NCBI GenBank assembly: GCA_024449915.1
Contig: JAMZAV010003177.1
Coordinates: 124,001 to 188,000, forward strand
DNA length: 64,000 nt
Source of the DNA: Sweltsa coloradensis
Taxonomy: Eukaryota > Arthropoda > Insecta > Plecoptera > Chloroperlidae
Direction: 5' to 3'
The notes beneath the pieces were generated by a model. It was not told the origin of the DNA and ran no database searches. It saw nothing but the letters and a program-made list of their open reading frames with translations. Shown here in pieces: positions 32,383 to 45,972 of this stretch. Positions within the stretch are counted from its first letter, which is position 1. The number at the start of each line of letters is the position of its first letter. The translations under genes were made by a program, and so were the position numbers.

Positions 32383-33164
32383 CTAGGAAAACGCTAAAGT
32401 CCCGCCGCGTTGATGGATGAGCGTTTTGTAATTTTTTGTTTGCGTTTTTTGCGTTTTTTTGCACTTTTCCTTTGCAAGTGCTTTTTGAATGCATTGTAGG
32501 TGATTGTTGAACAGAGTTTCTATTGTTACGTGTTAGTTGGTATTATAAACCTCAATAAAACTCATATTAAAACCTTTATTTTGTGGATCTGGCTAACTTT
32601 CTCAACTTTTTCTTTCAAAAGGTACTACATTACCATAACCTTAATGTCCATGTGAAATCTGAACGTTTTAGCCCCACCCGTTTGGTCAGAATGGGCCCCG
32701 AATGGGACGAAAATATCGACTCTAAAAATTGAAAAACTTATATTAAAAACCTTTATTTCTATGAATTCTGGCTAACTTTTTCAACTTTTTCTTTCAAAAG
32801 GTACTACATTACCATAACCTTAATGTACATGTGAAATATGAACGTTGTAGCCCACCCGTTTGGTCAGAATCGGACCAAATGTCACGAAAATATCGCACTA
32901 AAAAATCGAAAAAAATCGTAAAAGTACGATATTCATGAGAAATATTTTTTCGATTGTACCCAAAAAACAATACACCTCTAAGTTCAGAGAAACGAAGGTC
33001 CCTTACAATTTTCATCAAGATCGCATATGCCGTTTGCCCGGAATCGAGCGAACAAACAGACGGAAAAACAAAAAAAAAAAAAAAAAAAAACCAGAGCTAA
33101 ATATTTTGGGGGGCAGTGAAATGAAGTCTTCGCTCCACGCGCTACGCTCGCTACGCTCATCCAA
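32383..33164 (-). mobile_element. Helitron2-like family I element, copy 2
   Basis: 3' end GCGTTTTCCTAG|T at 32383; 5' end TTGGATGAGCGTAGCGAGCG at 33164, directly against an ATT repeat. Two partial tandem internal units, as at 6057-6850, each with AAAGGTACTACATTACCATA. Confidence 0.65.
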
Positions 33165-33176
33165 TTATTATTATTA

Positions 33177-33245
<69 letters not shown>
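33165..33245. repeat. (ATT)n microsatellite
   Basis: About 27 units with one TCA interruption near 33177. Confidence 0.95.
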
Positions 33246-33248
<3 letters not shown>

Positions 33249-33631
33249 CAGTAAAAGAGAGGTGAGTTATTTTCCATTTTAAAATTGCTTTTACCTTTAT
33301 ATTAAGATTATCTATGTAGGCCTACTTGTTCGTTGTTTTACTGAAATGTATTATGAATTTGGGTTTACATTTAAAACTTATTATCATGAATTTTTAATTA
33401 TACATAGTATTTTTAATTTTATCTATTTAGTTAATTGGTTAATTATTTTGTTAAGGTTTTAAGGATGTATAGTTCATTAATATTTACCGTGGCGGCTGGC
33501 ACAATTAAAATGTTATATGTGAAGCAGTCCTTCACACGAGCAGTCTGCTCAGAAGGCAACTTGCTTGTTTGATATTGTCAAATGTTTTGTGTGTGTTTAA
33601 TCAAATAAATTGAATTGAATTGAATTGAATT
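33246..33631. other. Possible element tail, no gene
   Basis: Ends in four TTGAA/TGAAT units before another ATT repeat, like the tail of a non-LTR element or SINE. No ORF recognised. Confidence 0.35.
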
Positions 33632-33638
33632 ATTATTA

Positions 33639-33686
<48 letters not shown>

Positions 33687-33735
33687 TATTTTTTTATTGT
33701 TATTATTTTTTATTATTATTATTATTTCTTTTATT
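33632..33735. repeat. Imperfect (ATT)n repeat at the 3' end of the LINE
   Basis: On the minus strand it follows the LINE 3' UTR and may be its tail. Confidence 0.8.
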
Positions 33736-33884
33736 CACCAATATGAACATTACATAATGGGTATTTAAGAGCTTTCACCAGAGATGAACCCACACCTCTT
33801 AGGTGAAACCCCTATTACAAAAAAATTAAATATACATGACATTAAAAAATACAATACATACAAGAAATAACTGAAACAATGTCT

Positions 33885-36240
33885 TCATACTAAAATTTTG
33901 CGTAGTATATGGGCGGTTCCTAATAATGCTGCCTTTTGAAGCTCTGGAGTCCAGTGATTGCCAGAGATATGTTGGAGATTCTCTTCAAAACTTCTTCCAA
34001 TTGTCCCACAAGCTCCAATTATAATGGGAACAACCTTACAACTGACATTCCACATTCGTTGAATTTCTATTTGAAGGTCTCGATATCTTGTGCGTTTCTC
34101 TGCTTCCTTTAATACTATGTTGCGGTCTGATGGAAATAGCTACATCGATGATCAAACATTTTTGAGTCTCTTTTTTTTTTAACAACAATGTCTGGTTTGT
34201 TGTGAAGAACCTTTCGATCAGTGATTATTTCCCTCATTCCACAATATGGTCACATTACCATTGTCAACTACTTGCTCTGGTTTATGCATGTACCATTTGT
34301 CAGAAGTTTTGATGTTATAACTTCTACAAATGTTCCAATGCAAATATGCCCCAACCTTATCATGTCGATCAATGTATTCCGTTTTTGCTAAAGACCGGGC
34401 ATCCAGAAATAATGTGCTCCACGCTTTCTTCATAAAGCTTACACAAACGACACTTGTCATCTACTTCGAGTTTGAGAATTCTTTTTTCGTAACTTTTTGT
34501 TCTTAAGGCTTGATCTTGTGCAGCTACAATAAGACTTTCAGTTTCACCCTTGAGATTACTTCTGCCCAGCCACTTATTGGTTTGATCTTGGTCAATATGT
34601 GGTTGCATCATGCGTGTAATATATTGTCATGCAAAGGTTTAGACTTCCAGCAACTTATTAGATCTTCCTGGATAATATTCTTAATGTTTTTTCTTGATAA
34701 CCTTGACCTTGTTAGTGATGGACCCATTGATCTGATTAATATCGGTTAATTCCATACTGATTGAAACTTGTTGCTTAATTTAATGATAGATTTTTCTCAT
34801 AAGCTTGCTAGACTCATGTTCTTGAACCATTCTAATAAATTTGTCATCTCCTTTACCTTCTATGTATAAACTTAAACCAATCATTGCGTTTTGTATGACC
34901 CTCTAGTTGAGTTATTCCACGACCTCCATTCTTCCTTGCGATATACAGTCTTTCTACGTCCGCTCGTGGGATGGTGCATTCCGTTTATTGTTAACAGTTT
35001 CTTGTTTTTCGATCTAATCTCTTAAGTTCTTCAATGCTCCAATCTAATATCCCAAAGCTATAAGATAATACTGGCCCCAGCAAATTGACCAATTGCAATA
35101 GTTTTATTTTCGTCCGTTCAATTCACTTTCAAGTATTAATCTTAGGGCGTCGTTTGTATTCTTGCTCAATTATCTTTCATTAATGTATTGCGTGAACACC
35201 GTTACCTTCTTCTACTCCAAGATATTTATAAGTTGATTCTTGACCAATGTCCTCAATAGTGATATGCTCGTCAAGTGGATGTTTTCACTTGAGACAATCT
35301 TCCCTCTTTTGAATGTCGTTTCTTGCACTTTCCGATTCCAAATTCCATTCAAATGTCGTCACTGAAAGTTTTGACGATATTTAGTAAGATACTAAGTTCT
35401 TCGTCATTTTTTGCAAATAATTTTAAAGTCCATGTACAGAAGATGCGAGACTTTATCTTCATTTGGCAATAATACATACCCACAAAACCCGCGTCATTGA
35501 GGCACTTTGTCAAAGGAAACAAGCTCATGCAGAATAGAAGTGGCGATAACGAATCACCTGAAATATTCCTCGTGTAGTGAACATTACTTGATACGATTTC
35601 TTCGGTCTCCGTTCTTATTTTCATTACTTGTATTCCAATGTAGCATCATAATTTTGCAGAAGTTGACAACAATTGGGCTGACCTTATACATTTCCAATAC
35701 TTTTAAATATCCAACTATGTGGCACACTATCAAATGCTTTTTGTAATCAATCCAACCTACGCTAAGATTCTTCTGCCTCTGTTTACAATTTTCCATTATA
35801 GCTTTACTCAAAGAAGATGATCCTTACAGCCATACGTATTTCTACAACAACCTTTTTGCTCTAATGGCATTACATATTTGTAGCTAAAAATAAATTGCAT
35901 TCGTTCAGTTATAATGACGTTAAGATTTTATACATTGTAGGTAAACATGTGATAGGTCTATAATTTTTGGTTGTTCAGTTTGTGCAGACTTCGGTAACAA
36001 ATACGTAACCCCTGTGGTCAACCATACTGGTGCGTCTTCAGGATGAACTAAAGCATTATTAAGCAAAGTTACTAGAATAGTATGAGTGGATGTCAGTGTT
36101 TTAGCCAAAAGTTGGATAATTTGTCTGGCCCTGGTGCTTTCCAGCTAGAACTTTTCCGAAGGGAACTAGACAAATCACCCAATGTAATTTCTTCCCAATT
36201 CTATCCGGAGAATAGACAATCCAATTCTTGATGTTGAACC
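33885..36240 (-). pseudogene. Decayed R2/NeSL-type LINE polyprotein
   Basis: Minus-strand fragments appear in correct order but in shifting frames: SSWKAPGPDKLSNFWL (about 36160-36110), VWLTTGVTYLLPKS, WIDYKKHLIVCH, NISGDSLSPLLFCMSLFPL (about 35550), a YMD catalytic box with a small deletion after it (about 35430), LKGETESLIVAAQDQALRT, a CRLCKLYEESVEHIISGCP zinc knuckle (about 34450), HNKPDIVV (restriction-like endonuclease Asp, about 34200) and QRMWNVSCKVVPIIIGACG before the stop at 33885. RT followed by CCHC and a PD-(D/E)XK nuclease is the R2/NeSL layout. The element is inactive: many frameshifts, and truncated upstream of 36240. 3' UTR is 33736-33884. Confidence 0.85.
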
Positions 36241-37392
36241 AAATTTAGCTTTGGTTTTATCTTTTTTTTTTATCTTCCAGTTTTGATTTTTAAAAAAAAA
36301 TTCTTTTCAGCAATTTAGGTTTAATAAATTTAAAATATTAAAAATTTTGTCAAAGGGTCTTATTTTAAGTAAATTTTAAACAAATTTACCCCGAATATTT
36401 AATTATATTTTATTTGTCAACACACTTTTAATTTTAAAACAAATGGGGCCAACTGCCTGACGTTAGAAAAATAAATAAATTTTAAAAAAATTATAAATTT
36501 CTTGGTGTTTCTACACCAATCAGTAATGGGGTTTAAAAAAAATAAAATTATTGGGTTCGTTCTAATGTTAAATAAAAAACATTAAAAGAGTTTTCCCCCG
36601 GGTACCTTTTTAAAAAACACCCGTTTTCACGTGGTGCAAGGGGCCCGGAAAAATCCCAATCTGAAGGGGGCTAGGTTTCCAGTCGTAAAAATATTTTGAA
36701 AAAAAACCCCTACCCCACCTCTTTTTTAGAAAAGAATAAATTGTTTTAGGGTGGTAAAATTTGGGGGCGGGACCCGCGTCCACCACTCTTTTAGGGGGGG
36801 TTTGTTAAAACACACTTACTTTTAAAAAAATGGGCGTGTATGTCTAAAAAATTTATTACCCCAACGTAAAAAAGAAAAAAACCCAATGGTAAGGGGGTTG
36901 GCAAGATGGGTCTAAGATTAAAAATTAGCCCCGCGTAAACCAAAAACAAATTTTAGGTATATACGCTGTGTTGTTCCCTTTAAAAATTTATTATTTTAAT
37001 TAATTAGAAAAACTTTTTTAAAATTTCAGGCTGGGCCCCCCCCTTTTCTCAAAAAAACCCAATCACCCCAACCTAATTTTTTAAAAATTTTGGAACGTTT
37101 AACGTTGGAAAAGAAAGCAAACTTTCAACTAAAAATGGGAAAAAAAAAAAACCCCCTTATAAAAGCTTTTAAAATTTTTAGTTTTGGAAATTTTTACTTT
37201 TCAAGGCTTTTTTTTTCCCAGATTTAGGGAGTTGTAAGCTTTGTTCGAATTGAATTATAACCGTAAAAAAACAAAAAACTTTATTTCATATTCTGGAATT
37301 TTCTTTTTTCCCAAAAAAACATCCCCCTAACCTTAAGTCCTGTAAATATGACGGTAGCCCCCCTTTTGGTAGAATTCCCACAGGCAGAAAAA

Positions 37393-37427
<35 letters not shown>

Positions 37428-38379
37428 CCAAAAAACAAAAAACAAAAACAACAAAAAATTTTTTTAAAAACCAAAAAAAAAACCCCCAAAAAAAAAAACA
37501 AAAACCCCCAAAAACAAACAACAAAAAAAAAAAAAAACAAAAAAAAAACAAACAAAAAAAAAAAAAAAAAACCCGACCAAAATTTTTTTGGGGGTCAGGG
37601 GAAATTTAAAAGTCTTCGTTTCACTCGTTTCGTCGCTACGCTCCCCAAAACAAAAACTATCTAAATAAATGGTCGGCCGGGGGGGGGGGGGGGGGGGGCA
37701 AGAAGAAAATTGTCAAATGACGGCATCAGTACGGGAACCACTACGCAAAGGAAAGTTTTGATAATTTTCAACTTTGGCGGTTAAAAATGAAAAGTTAAAA
37801 TATAAGGTGAAGAAATAGTAGAACAAATAGATTCGGGTAGTTTGGGAAGTAGAATAATAATAATCGTCACATTTAGTTAAAAATCAAATAATATTTTTTA
37901 CTGTAGGGGGGAGTGCGCTTTATGTCGAGGCTGGGGGGGGAATGTGGTTGAAAAATTTCAACAAAAAAACACTGACTGCCGTCGTTGTGTCGCCAGCTTC
38001 TTATTGAAAAACAAATGGGAGAACCGGCCGGTTTTTTGTGCGAGAAGCAGATAAGTTTAAATTGAACACATATTTGATCGCGATGAAGGTTATTCGTAAG
38101 GGTTTGGAGTGTGGGCCTGGGCCTGGGAAAAAATGCATTCCAGTGACGAAAAACTTGGAATTGACGTCTTTGACCCCAAAAGCAAGAAAGGGGTTTTGCA
38201 AATAATCAAGGCCGTAAATTCAAATGGTCCCCCCAAAGTATACGATAGGCTAACTCTAGGGGGATTTAGTGCTGTTTTGGGTTTTTGCCAACCCCAGTTT
38301 TTAGGGGGAATTTACTATAATATGGCAATATTAACTTATTTTGTTCACGTAAATTCACACGAATGACGTAAATAAAAAT
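36241..38379. other. Homopolymer-rich, poorly resolved sequence
   Basis: Many runs of A, C, G or T, including poly-A at 37389-37575 and about 18 G at 37680-37698. 37560-37640 is a degraded Helitron2-like 5' region (GTCAGGGGAAATTTAAAAG, then CTACGCTCCCC). The frame 38109-38366 gives no known protein. Confidence 0.5.
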
Positions 38380-40690
38380 AGGCCGCTTCGCGAACGTTTT
38401 TTCCAGTCGCGTTGAGGATGAGCTTTGTTTAAAAAAAATTTCCAATGTTTACTCTTTTTAGTATAATGGGATCTCTTTATTTTTTAAAGGGTTCCTTTAC
38501 CAACTTTTTTTGGTTTTAAATTGGGAATTTTTTTTAAAAGTAGTTTTAATTGCTAGGGGAATACCAATTAAAAATAGAATGTAAAATATCTCGAGGCCCA
38601 AAGACATGTTTTTTGTATCTTTGAGGTTTTGTTGTCAAGGTTCCATATTACTTGTTTATTGTTTTTATACCCCGATAAAGTTATAAAAACCTCATTTCTA
38701 TAAATTTTTGGGCCAACAAAAAAGTTTTTTTTTTTTAAAAGGGCACACTTCTAAATGCCAATGTAAAAAAAGAACGGTAGCCCACGCGTTGGTCAGAATC
38801 AGCCCATATGGACGAAAATTCGATTAAAATTTGGTAACAAAAAACGTTAAAAGTACGATTTTAAAGAAAATTTTCCCCAAAAGTCCTCAAAACGTAACAT
38901 ATACAATTTAGTGATTTCAAACATTCCATAAAGTTGTATGAGGATGGGTACCGTTTCCCGGGCGGGGCCAAATATCACGAAAATATCTCATTAAAAAATC
39001 GGAAAAATCTTATAAGTACGATAATCAAAGAAAAATTTCTTCGATTGCACCCCAAAAAAAATGGAAAGTTTAAGTTCAGAGATTTCGAAGGGCCCCTTTA
39101 ATTTTCTCAAGATCGCATAAAATGCCGTTTGCCCCCCCCCGGGAGAGCGCGAACAAAAAAGAAAAAAAAAGAGAAAAAAAAAACCCAAACTAATTTTTGG
39201 GGGGGGGTCAGTAAATTTAAGTTTCGTCGTTATCCATTAAACACTGAGTACATGGACATAAATGCAAAACAGGTTTTTACGTTTGGGACAAAAAAAAAAA
39301 AACAATGATGTCTTTTCCCGAATTTTTTTTAATGAAAAAAACAAATAAGAAAATCGTGCTTAGAGTCCACCCCGACAAGTACATTAATTTATAACCGACT
39401 AAGCGAAACCCCGTAGGCGCCCCACCATCGACAAGCGAACAAGACCAACTAGACAACGGCCAATTTTAAATAGGAAACACCGATACTCAAGGGACACGAT
39501 TCCTCCCGGGACAGCGCCAGAATCAAAAAAAGGTAATTTGGAACAACCTTTAGAATGTATAATTTTGTGCCACGGCTCCAAATCAAAGTTCAAAAATTTC
39601 CCAAGCCAAGAAAAGAGGGGCCTAGTCATGTATGTTTCTGGGCCGCTTTGCGAACCTTTTAAAGCCCGCGTAGATGGGTGAGCTTTTTGTAAGTTTTTAT
39701 TTGCGTGGCTCTTTTCTTTTGCAAGTGCTTTTGAACGCATTGTTGTTGTCAAGTTTCTATGTTATTTTTTATTAGATACCCAAAAAAACCCAATTTAAAA
39801 CCTTTATTGGCGAGGCGTTTGCGAGTGCAAACTGCATTCCCCTTTACCTTATGGCTCAAAAGGCTTTTTTTTTTTTTTTTTTTTCTGTTTCTGCTTCGGT
39901 ACAGGTCGCACCCTTTTTCTGATCGACCCGAAATTTGCAACATGTACAAACCACCTAGCGGGTTGCTGTATAGTTTTTTAACAAAATCCCATCTTGGTTA
40001 TAAAAATTTTTTTAAAAAAAAAAAAAAAAAGTTCCGATCGTTATGAAATTTTGCAGGGGCAAAAAAGTACAGCATTCTCTCCTTTTTTTACAAAAAATTT
40101 AGCTAAAACGGTCAAGACCTTAAAGAATTATTGGGAAAATAATTTGAAAAAAGATGTTAAAAATCAAGGAGGAGTGAAGATTCAACATTGAAAGTTTTTT
40201 CTTCAAGTATTTTTAAGGTATGCCTATGGTTTGGTTGAACTTTTTGGAATGTCGTACTCGGTTTGGTTGCACGTACCCGGGCTCGCTCAACAACGGACGG
40301 GGTTTTGCGTTTTCCGTTGTAAGATTCGGCTAATTTTTAACTTTTCTTTTAAAAGACAATGTACACCATTAAACCTTTTAATTCCAGTGAAAATGAAAGT
40401 TGTAGCCCCACCTGTTTTTGGGCAGAATCGGCCCAAATACACGAAAATATCGCATAAAAAAAACGGAAAAAATCGTAAAATACGATATTTATGAGAATAA
40501 TTTCTTCATGTACCCAAAAACGTGGCAGGTCTAAGTCAGAGATTTTTAAGGTTTTCCCCCCAATTTTTCTTCAAGATCGCTGCCATTTGCCGGTATAGGG
40601 CGCGAACAAAGAGACAAAAAAAAATATGGCTAATTTTTTTTGGGGGTCATATATTGAAGTCTTGCTTCCTCATCCAAAAAAAAACTTTTG
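38380..40690 (-). mobile_element. Degraded Helitron2-like family I copies
   Basis: 3'-end-like motifs at about 38395 (CCAGTCGCGTTGAGGATGAGC) and 39650. Internal family I sequence is at 38760-39215 and 40370-40675, ending CTTGCTTCCTCATCC. Homopolymer errors prevent exact borders. At least two overlapping copies. Confidence 0.45.
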
Positions 40691-41055
40691 TATAAAGTTT
40701 TTGATTTTTATCATCTTTGGCACATTAAAAAAAATCAGAATGTTTGGGACGCCTGAGTTTACCCACTGTGATGTAAACTTGGTGTTTGTTGCGAATTATC
40801 AAAAAAAGTTTGTTATTTTATTTTTTTTAATGTTTTAGAAGAAAATAAGTTTGGGGTTGGGTTTGGTTAGGTTAGTCACGTTAGGTAAGGCACGTTTGAT
40901 ACGTTGGTTTTGTAAGGTTGGGGTTTTGTAATGTGTATAGGCCCTACAAAAAAAATAAACTAATTTTAAAAATTAATACAGTGTAATTTTAATTTGTTAT
41001 CATAAATTTGAATGACCCGTTTACGGTTAAACGAGGGCCTAATTTTTAAAGAACG
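40691..41055. other. No feature seen
   Basis: T-rich and GGTT-rich sequence, including a GGTTAGGTTAGTCACGTTAGG stretch near 40865. No gene. Confidence 0.4.
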
Positions 41056-41590
41056 TATTCTTGGGTGAGCGTAGCGAGCGAAGGAAGATTCCATTTCACT
41101 ACACTGGAGAAAAAACCGGAATGTTTTTTTTTTTTTTTTGTATTTTGCGGGTCGTTAACCGATTCCGGCTTAACCGATACTCCGTTGCGATGAAATTTTA
41201 TGGAGACCCTTTGAAAACTCTAAATTAGAAACTGCCAGTTTTTTTAGCGCAAAACGGAAATATTTTTCATAAAAATCGCAATTTTTCGATTTTTTTGATT
41301 TTTTTTTAATTTTCAGCTTAAACACTTTCATGCTTTGTCCGATTTTTAAAGATTTTTCACAGAACCTCAATTTTTTGAATTTAGGTATTCGTTGAAAAAA
41401 TTTGAGCGCAATCGAAAAAAAATTTTTATGATAAACGAAAAAATTTTTCGTTATTTTTTTTTTTAAAAAAATTCTTTTCTTTCCCACATGCTTTATCCTA
41501 TTGTAATGATTTTTTCACAGAACCTTAATTTATGAATTAATATATTCGTGTAAAATTTGTGCGCAATCGAATAATTATTTTTTAGAAAAA
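41056..41590 (+). mobile_element. Helitron2-like element, 5' part, plus orientation
   Basis: Starts TTGGGTGAGCGTAGCGAGCG and aligns with 973-1370, including ATTCCATTTCACTACACTGG. No CCTAG end is found, so the 3' end is lost. Confidence 0.55.
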
Positions 41591-41782
41591 TTTTCAATAT
41601 TGGAATAAATGATTGGCTAGTTGAACCTCTAGAACACTTTTTATAACTATTCTACAAATCATTTGTTTATTAAAATAATATTATCATATAACAGCTACAT
41701 ATAATTTTAAAAAAATATTTTCCTATGTCTATTAAATTACCCTGCAGCAAAGAAAGAAACTTGGAAGTCATATTTAAATTAA

Positions 41783-42352
41783 CTAGCAAAACGCTACAGT
41801 CCCGTCGCTTTGATGGATTAGCTTTTTTGTAAGTTTTAGTTTGCGTGGTATCTATTTACTTATCAAGTGCCTTTTGAACGCGTTGTTGGTGATTGTTGTC
41901 AAGTTTCTATTGTTACTTGTAAATTGTCATTATAAACCTAAAAACATTCAAATTATAACTTTATTTCTATGGATTCTGGCTATTCTTTTCAACTTTTCTT
42001 TCAAAAAGCATACAACACCATTACCCTTTAATTTTGCATGTGAAATATGAACGTTGTAGCCCCACCCGTTTGGTCAGAATCGGCCCAAATGGCACGAAAA
42101 TATCGCACTAAAAATCGAAAAAAATCGTAAAAGTACGATATTCATGAGAAATATTTTTTCGATTGTACCAAAAAACAATACACCGCCAAGTTCAGAGATT
42201 TCGAAGGTCCCCTACAATTTCAATCAAAATCGGATTTGCCGTTTTCCTGGTAGAGAGTTAACAAACAGACAAAAAACCAAAAAATACAAAAAACACCCGA
42301 GCTTATATTTTGGGGGGTCGAGAAAATTGAAGTCTTCGCTCCGCTCATCCAA
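41783..42352 (-). mobile_element. Helitron2-like family I element, short copy
   Basis: 570 bp with a single internal unit. 3' end GCGTTTTGCTAG|T at 41783 (one change in the CCTAG motif); 5' end TTGGATGAGCGGAGCGAAG at 42352. Confidence 0.65.
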
Positions 42353-44737
42353 TTTGATTTAATTATCTTAATAGTAAAAAAAAAACAAAAACATAATATA
42401 TTAAAAAAAATTATTGAATTATTATTATTATGTGCAATAATTAGGCACATTCACAAAAGGTATATTATACTAATACAAGTCTTTTGTGGCACTTCCATTG
42501 TGTATGCCCCACATTATGTATAATTAAAAAAGTGATTAAAATAATTATTTCGCTTTCAGATCCAGGCCTGCACATTATTTATTTTGGTTTCACATCAAGT
42601 ATAATAGTCTGACTAATACACGAAATTACTTATAGATAATGCTTCTTTTTTTGTGTAATCCAAGTATAGACCTTTTTTTATTTGGTTTCTCTTGTTCATT
42701 TTCATGTAGACATAGCCATTTAGATAAAAAAAATCTGCTAAGTGTCGTATCTTCACAAATTTTAAAAAATATAATATTAAAACAAACAAGGTGATTGTAT
42801 GGGCCCCTACGTTATAATTACAATATTGTATTTTTTTTAAATCTGATATTCGCCTCTAAAGTTGCAGATATGCGCTCTGGCGGAGAAGCGCTAAAACTGG
42901 AGGTTTGGGGTAACTTCTACCGCGCGTATGCTTTTTCCCCACAGATTTGTATTACGATTGCTTTGGGTTTTGGACTGTTGGCGATATAAATACATGCAAC
43001 AGTCCACATATTGATGTTTGCTATAATCAATATTACGTAATAGTGTAAAAAATGACGTCTCAATATATCTATTGATCTTGAAAACGTTTAATTTTTGCAA
43101 GTCAATGAAGTGACAAAATGTTGAGGATTGGGTTTCATCATTTGATTTTATTGACGAAATTGACGACATGTCATCCTCATAATAATAGTATTTATGTATT
43201 TATTTTATTTATTTATTTAACGTTTATCCTGTTCATTTAAAAATGATTTTCAATGGCGATATTGTTCATGGGTATTTTACGTCAAACCTTTACGTCCCCT
43301 GGTATAAAAGTACAACATATACACAGGCCCCGGGGATCCATGAAGAATTCAAGTCCTTATTTTTGGGGACCTTTGCGTAATAATATCGCCATTGTGACCC
43401 ATGATATATTTAAAACTGAATATAATTTACGACCATGCATGTATGTAGTGTACTTAGGAACCAAGCCCTACCACTCTCCACATGTTTTTAATTTAGAGAT
43501 ATGTTGGGATTCAAAAGGATATCAACTATGTAAACATTTCGTTAGAAATAAGCAATCAAACCCATAAGTAAATATCAAACAATTGTTCAAGTATGGGTGA
43601 TGGATCAATGCCGTTAGAAAATTTAAGTTTAGCCATACCGTAATTTTTAAAATATTATCCAAAAAACTATTAAGACATGTGTCTACCTAAACCATTTTAT
43701 GATTTCATATGCAATATCTTCTATTCAAAGCATGTGTGGCTTAACATTTAAATTTCATACCACATAATTATGTACTGTCAGTTACCATATTATTATTATT
43801 ATTATTGTAATTACAACCATGACCATTGCATGACATTAGGCATATATTATTATAATTATTTACACAACACTATGTTTACTTTTACTATACTTAGTCTAGT
43901 TCCACTTTCTCTTATTTCTAGTCTTCGTCAATATAACCCACGTATGTAAAAGACCCCAATTTGTGGGTAAGATATACACGTAACTGCAGGTCAGTGCTAG
44001 AATAGATATATGGAATTCAATGTATATAATCAATTATGTATTACAAATCGTTCAGTAGGCCACAAATGAAACAATGATACGAGATTTTGATGGTGATATT
44101 GGCAAGTAATGTCTTCTGTGTGTTTGGGGGCCAGGGTATTAAGTATTATGACTACCACATTGTTTTGCCGTTTACCCACTCACGTGTAGCTTTTATATGT
44201 TAAGTGGAAAAAACATAGAATGCAAGTTACGAGTGCAAAAATGCAGCACAAAAATCAACGAAAAACTATATATCTGCATGACACACAAAACCCATATATA
44301 ACGGAGAATCGCCAATTTAACCAATTTCTTCTTAAGCTTATATCAGTGCATATATATTATTATAATTGTTGTCAGAGTAGAAAAACTGTGGTCGTTGTTC
44401 GCTTTAAAAGACTGTGTGATGTCCTACGCCAGCGCGTAGTAACAGCGGGCGAACCCCCCAACTTAAGCCATATTGCAAGATCCCCCCGTCTGACGGCTGC
44501 GCGATTCTTATACTTTAGAGGCGAAATACTTTCCCAGTGTATTTGTGGAAGCATTCTATGAAATTAATAATAGATAATTTAAAGTTGCCACCATAACCAT
44601 ATTAGTTAGAGAAATAAAATAATAATTGAACAAAACATCTTATTACTTTGAGTCGTAATCGCATGTTTACGTTTCGAACAACCCGCCCATGGGATAGGAC
44701 GCTTATACAAGGCCAGATAGCGCCTCGTATATTCATA
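42353..44737. other. AT-rich region without a recognised gene
   Basis: Around 42846 (TTCGCCTCTAAAGT) there is a weak inverted match to 44510-44525, which may mark the ends of a 1.7-kb element. The 104-residue frame at 43253-43567 has no recognisable domain. Confidence 0.35.
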
Positions 44738-44812
44738 GTGATTGGTGTCCGAGTGGTGAGGCGTGCGGCAGTGGAGCAAGGTATCATCGTGTTCGAATAC
44801 GACTCGTGGCAA
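44738..44812 (+). repeat. tRNA-derived SINE head (Ser/Leu-like)
   Basis: A-box region GTGTCCGAGTGGTGAGGCG resembles class II tRNAs; B-box-like GTTCGAATAC is at 44791-44800. Acceptor pairing is absent, so not a functional tRNA. Confidence 0.45.
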
Positions 44813-45308
44813 TAAATTTATCTCGGTATATTCCGTCTATAACTTGTACTTGTAATCCCAGATGGTTCTAAAATATGAATTAGTAGCCTCCTAAATCAAA
44901 AGTATTAATTTTTATTCGTCCACTTATTGTATTAGAAAGCGCCAGCGTTTCTTCAAACATGGTTCTGGCGAGTGCCTTTTTTAATGCTGGCGCGGCGCCC
45001 GTCGAAGCCGTAGTGGCTACCCCCTCAAAGTGAATGATATATTGATGCTGGCACGCGACGCCCGAGGACGCCGGGCTGAGTGACTTTCTAATGCTGGGCA
45101 TTCATGCTATGGTTACACTGAAGGTCGGGCAAAAGGCTGGCCCATATAAGCACAAAGGGATATATTAATACTGGGCAGGTAACAAACAAAAAAGAAAACA
45201 AGATACCTGGCCCCCCGGCACTGCTAGCGCCCGAACAACAGTGTCATTACGGAACTGGGCACAGTTTTGTGTTGATGGGTAGCCCAAATGGGTCCACCTA
45301 GATAATTG
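44813..45308. other. Intergenic sequence
   Basis: Contains GCTGGCGCGGCGCCCG-like GC-rich patches at 44980-45070. No gene recognised. Confidence 0.4.
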
Positions 45309-45972
45309 TAACTGTGACTACGTGTTACCTGAGGAATCTTCTGCGCACTTCTTGGCCACCGAGAACTTTTGACTAGCCAAAATTGTCACGATAAATTTAA
45401 CTGCGACTACGTGTACTGAGTGATTCTTCGCGCACTTCTTGCCACCGAGAAAACGTTGTGATAGCCAAATGTCACCGATATAATTAATGCGACTACGTGT
45501 ACTGAGTGGTTCTTCTGCGGACACTTCTTGCCCACGAGAACTTTTGTGACTAGCCAATGTCACGATATATTTACTGGCAACTACGTGTTACTGAGTGAGT
45601 CTTCTGCGCCACTTCTTGCCACTGAGAATTTGTGACTAGCCAAATGCACCGATATAATTACCTGCGACTACGTGTTACTGAGTGATTCTTCTGAGCCTCT
45701 TGCCACGAGAACGTTTGTGGACTAGCCAATGTCACCGTAAATTTAACTGCGATACGTGTTTACTGAGTGATTCTTCTGCGCACTTCGTGCCACCGAGAAC
45801 TTTTGTGACTAGCCAAATGTCACGATTATAATTAACTTGCGGGACTACATGTTAATGATTGATTCTTCTTGCGCACTTCGTGCCACGAGGCACGTTGTGA
45901 CTAGCCAAATGCCACGATATTATTTTACTGCGACTACGTTGTTACTGAGTGATCTTTTTGCGCACTTCTTGA
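45309..45972 (+). repeat. ~87-bp minisatellite, about 8 units
   Basis: The motif GCGACTACGTGTTACTGAG recurs near 45315, 45402, 45488, 45577, 45664, 45750, 45840 and 45930. Each unit also contains TTGCCACCGAGAACTTTTG and GACTAGCCAAATGTCACGAT. Units differ mostly by one-base indels. It ends where block C begins. Confidence 0.9.

Noticed and set aside
42846..44535. Possible 1.7-kb TIR element
   Set aside because: Only a short core (TTCGCCTCTAAAGT) and a patchy GC-rich segment match in inverse; ends and target duplication are not visible.
45309..45972. CRISPR-like array
   Set aside because: Units are contiguous ~87-bp repeats with no unique spacers; this is a eukaryotic minisatellite.
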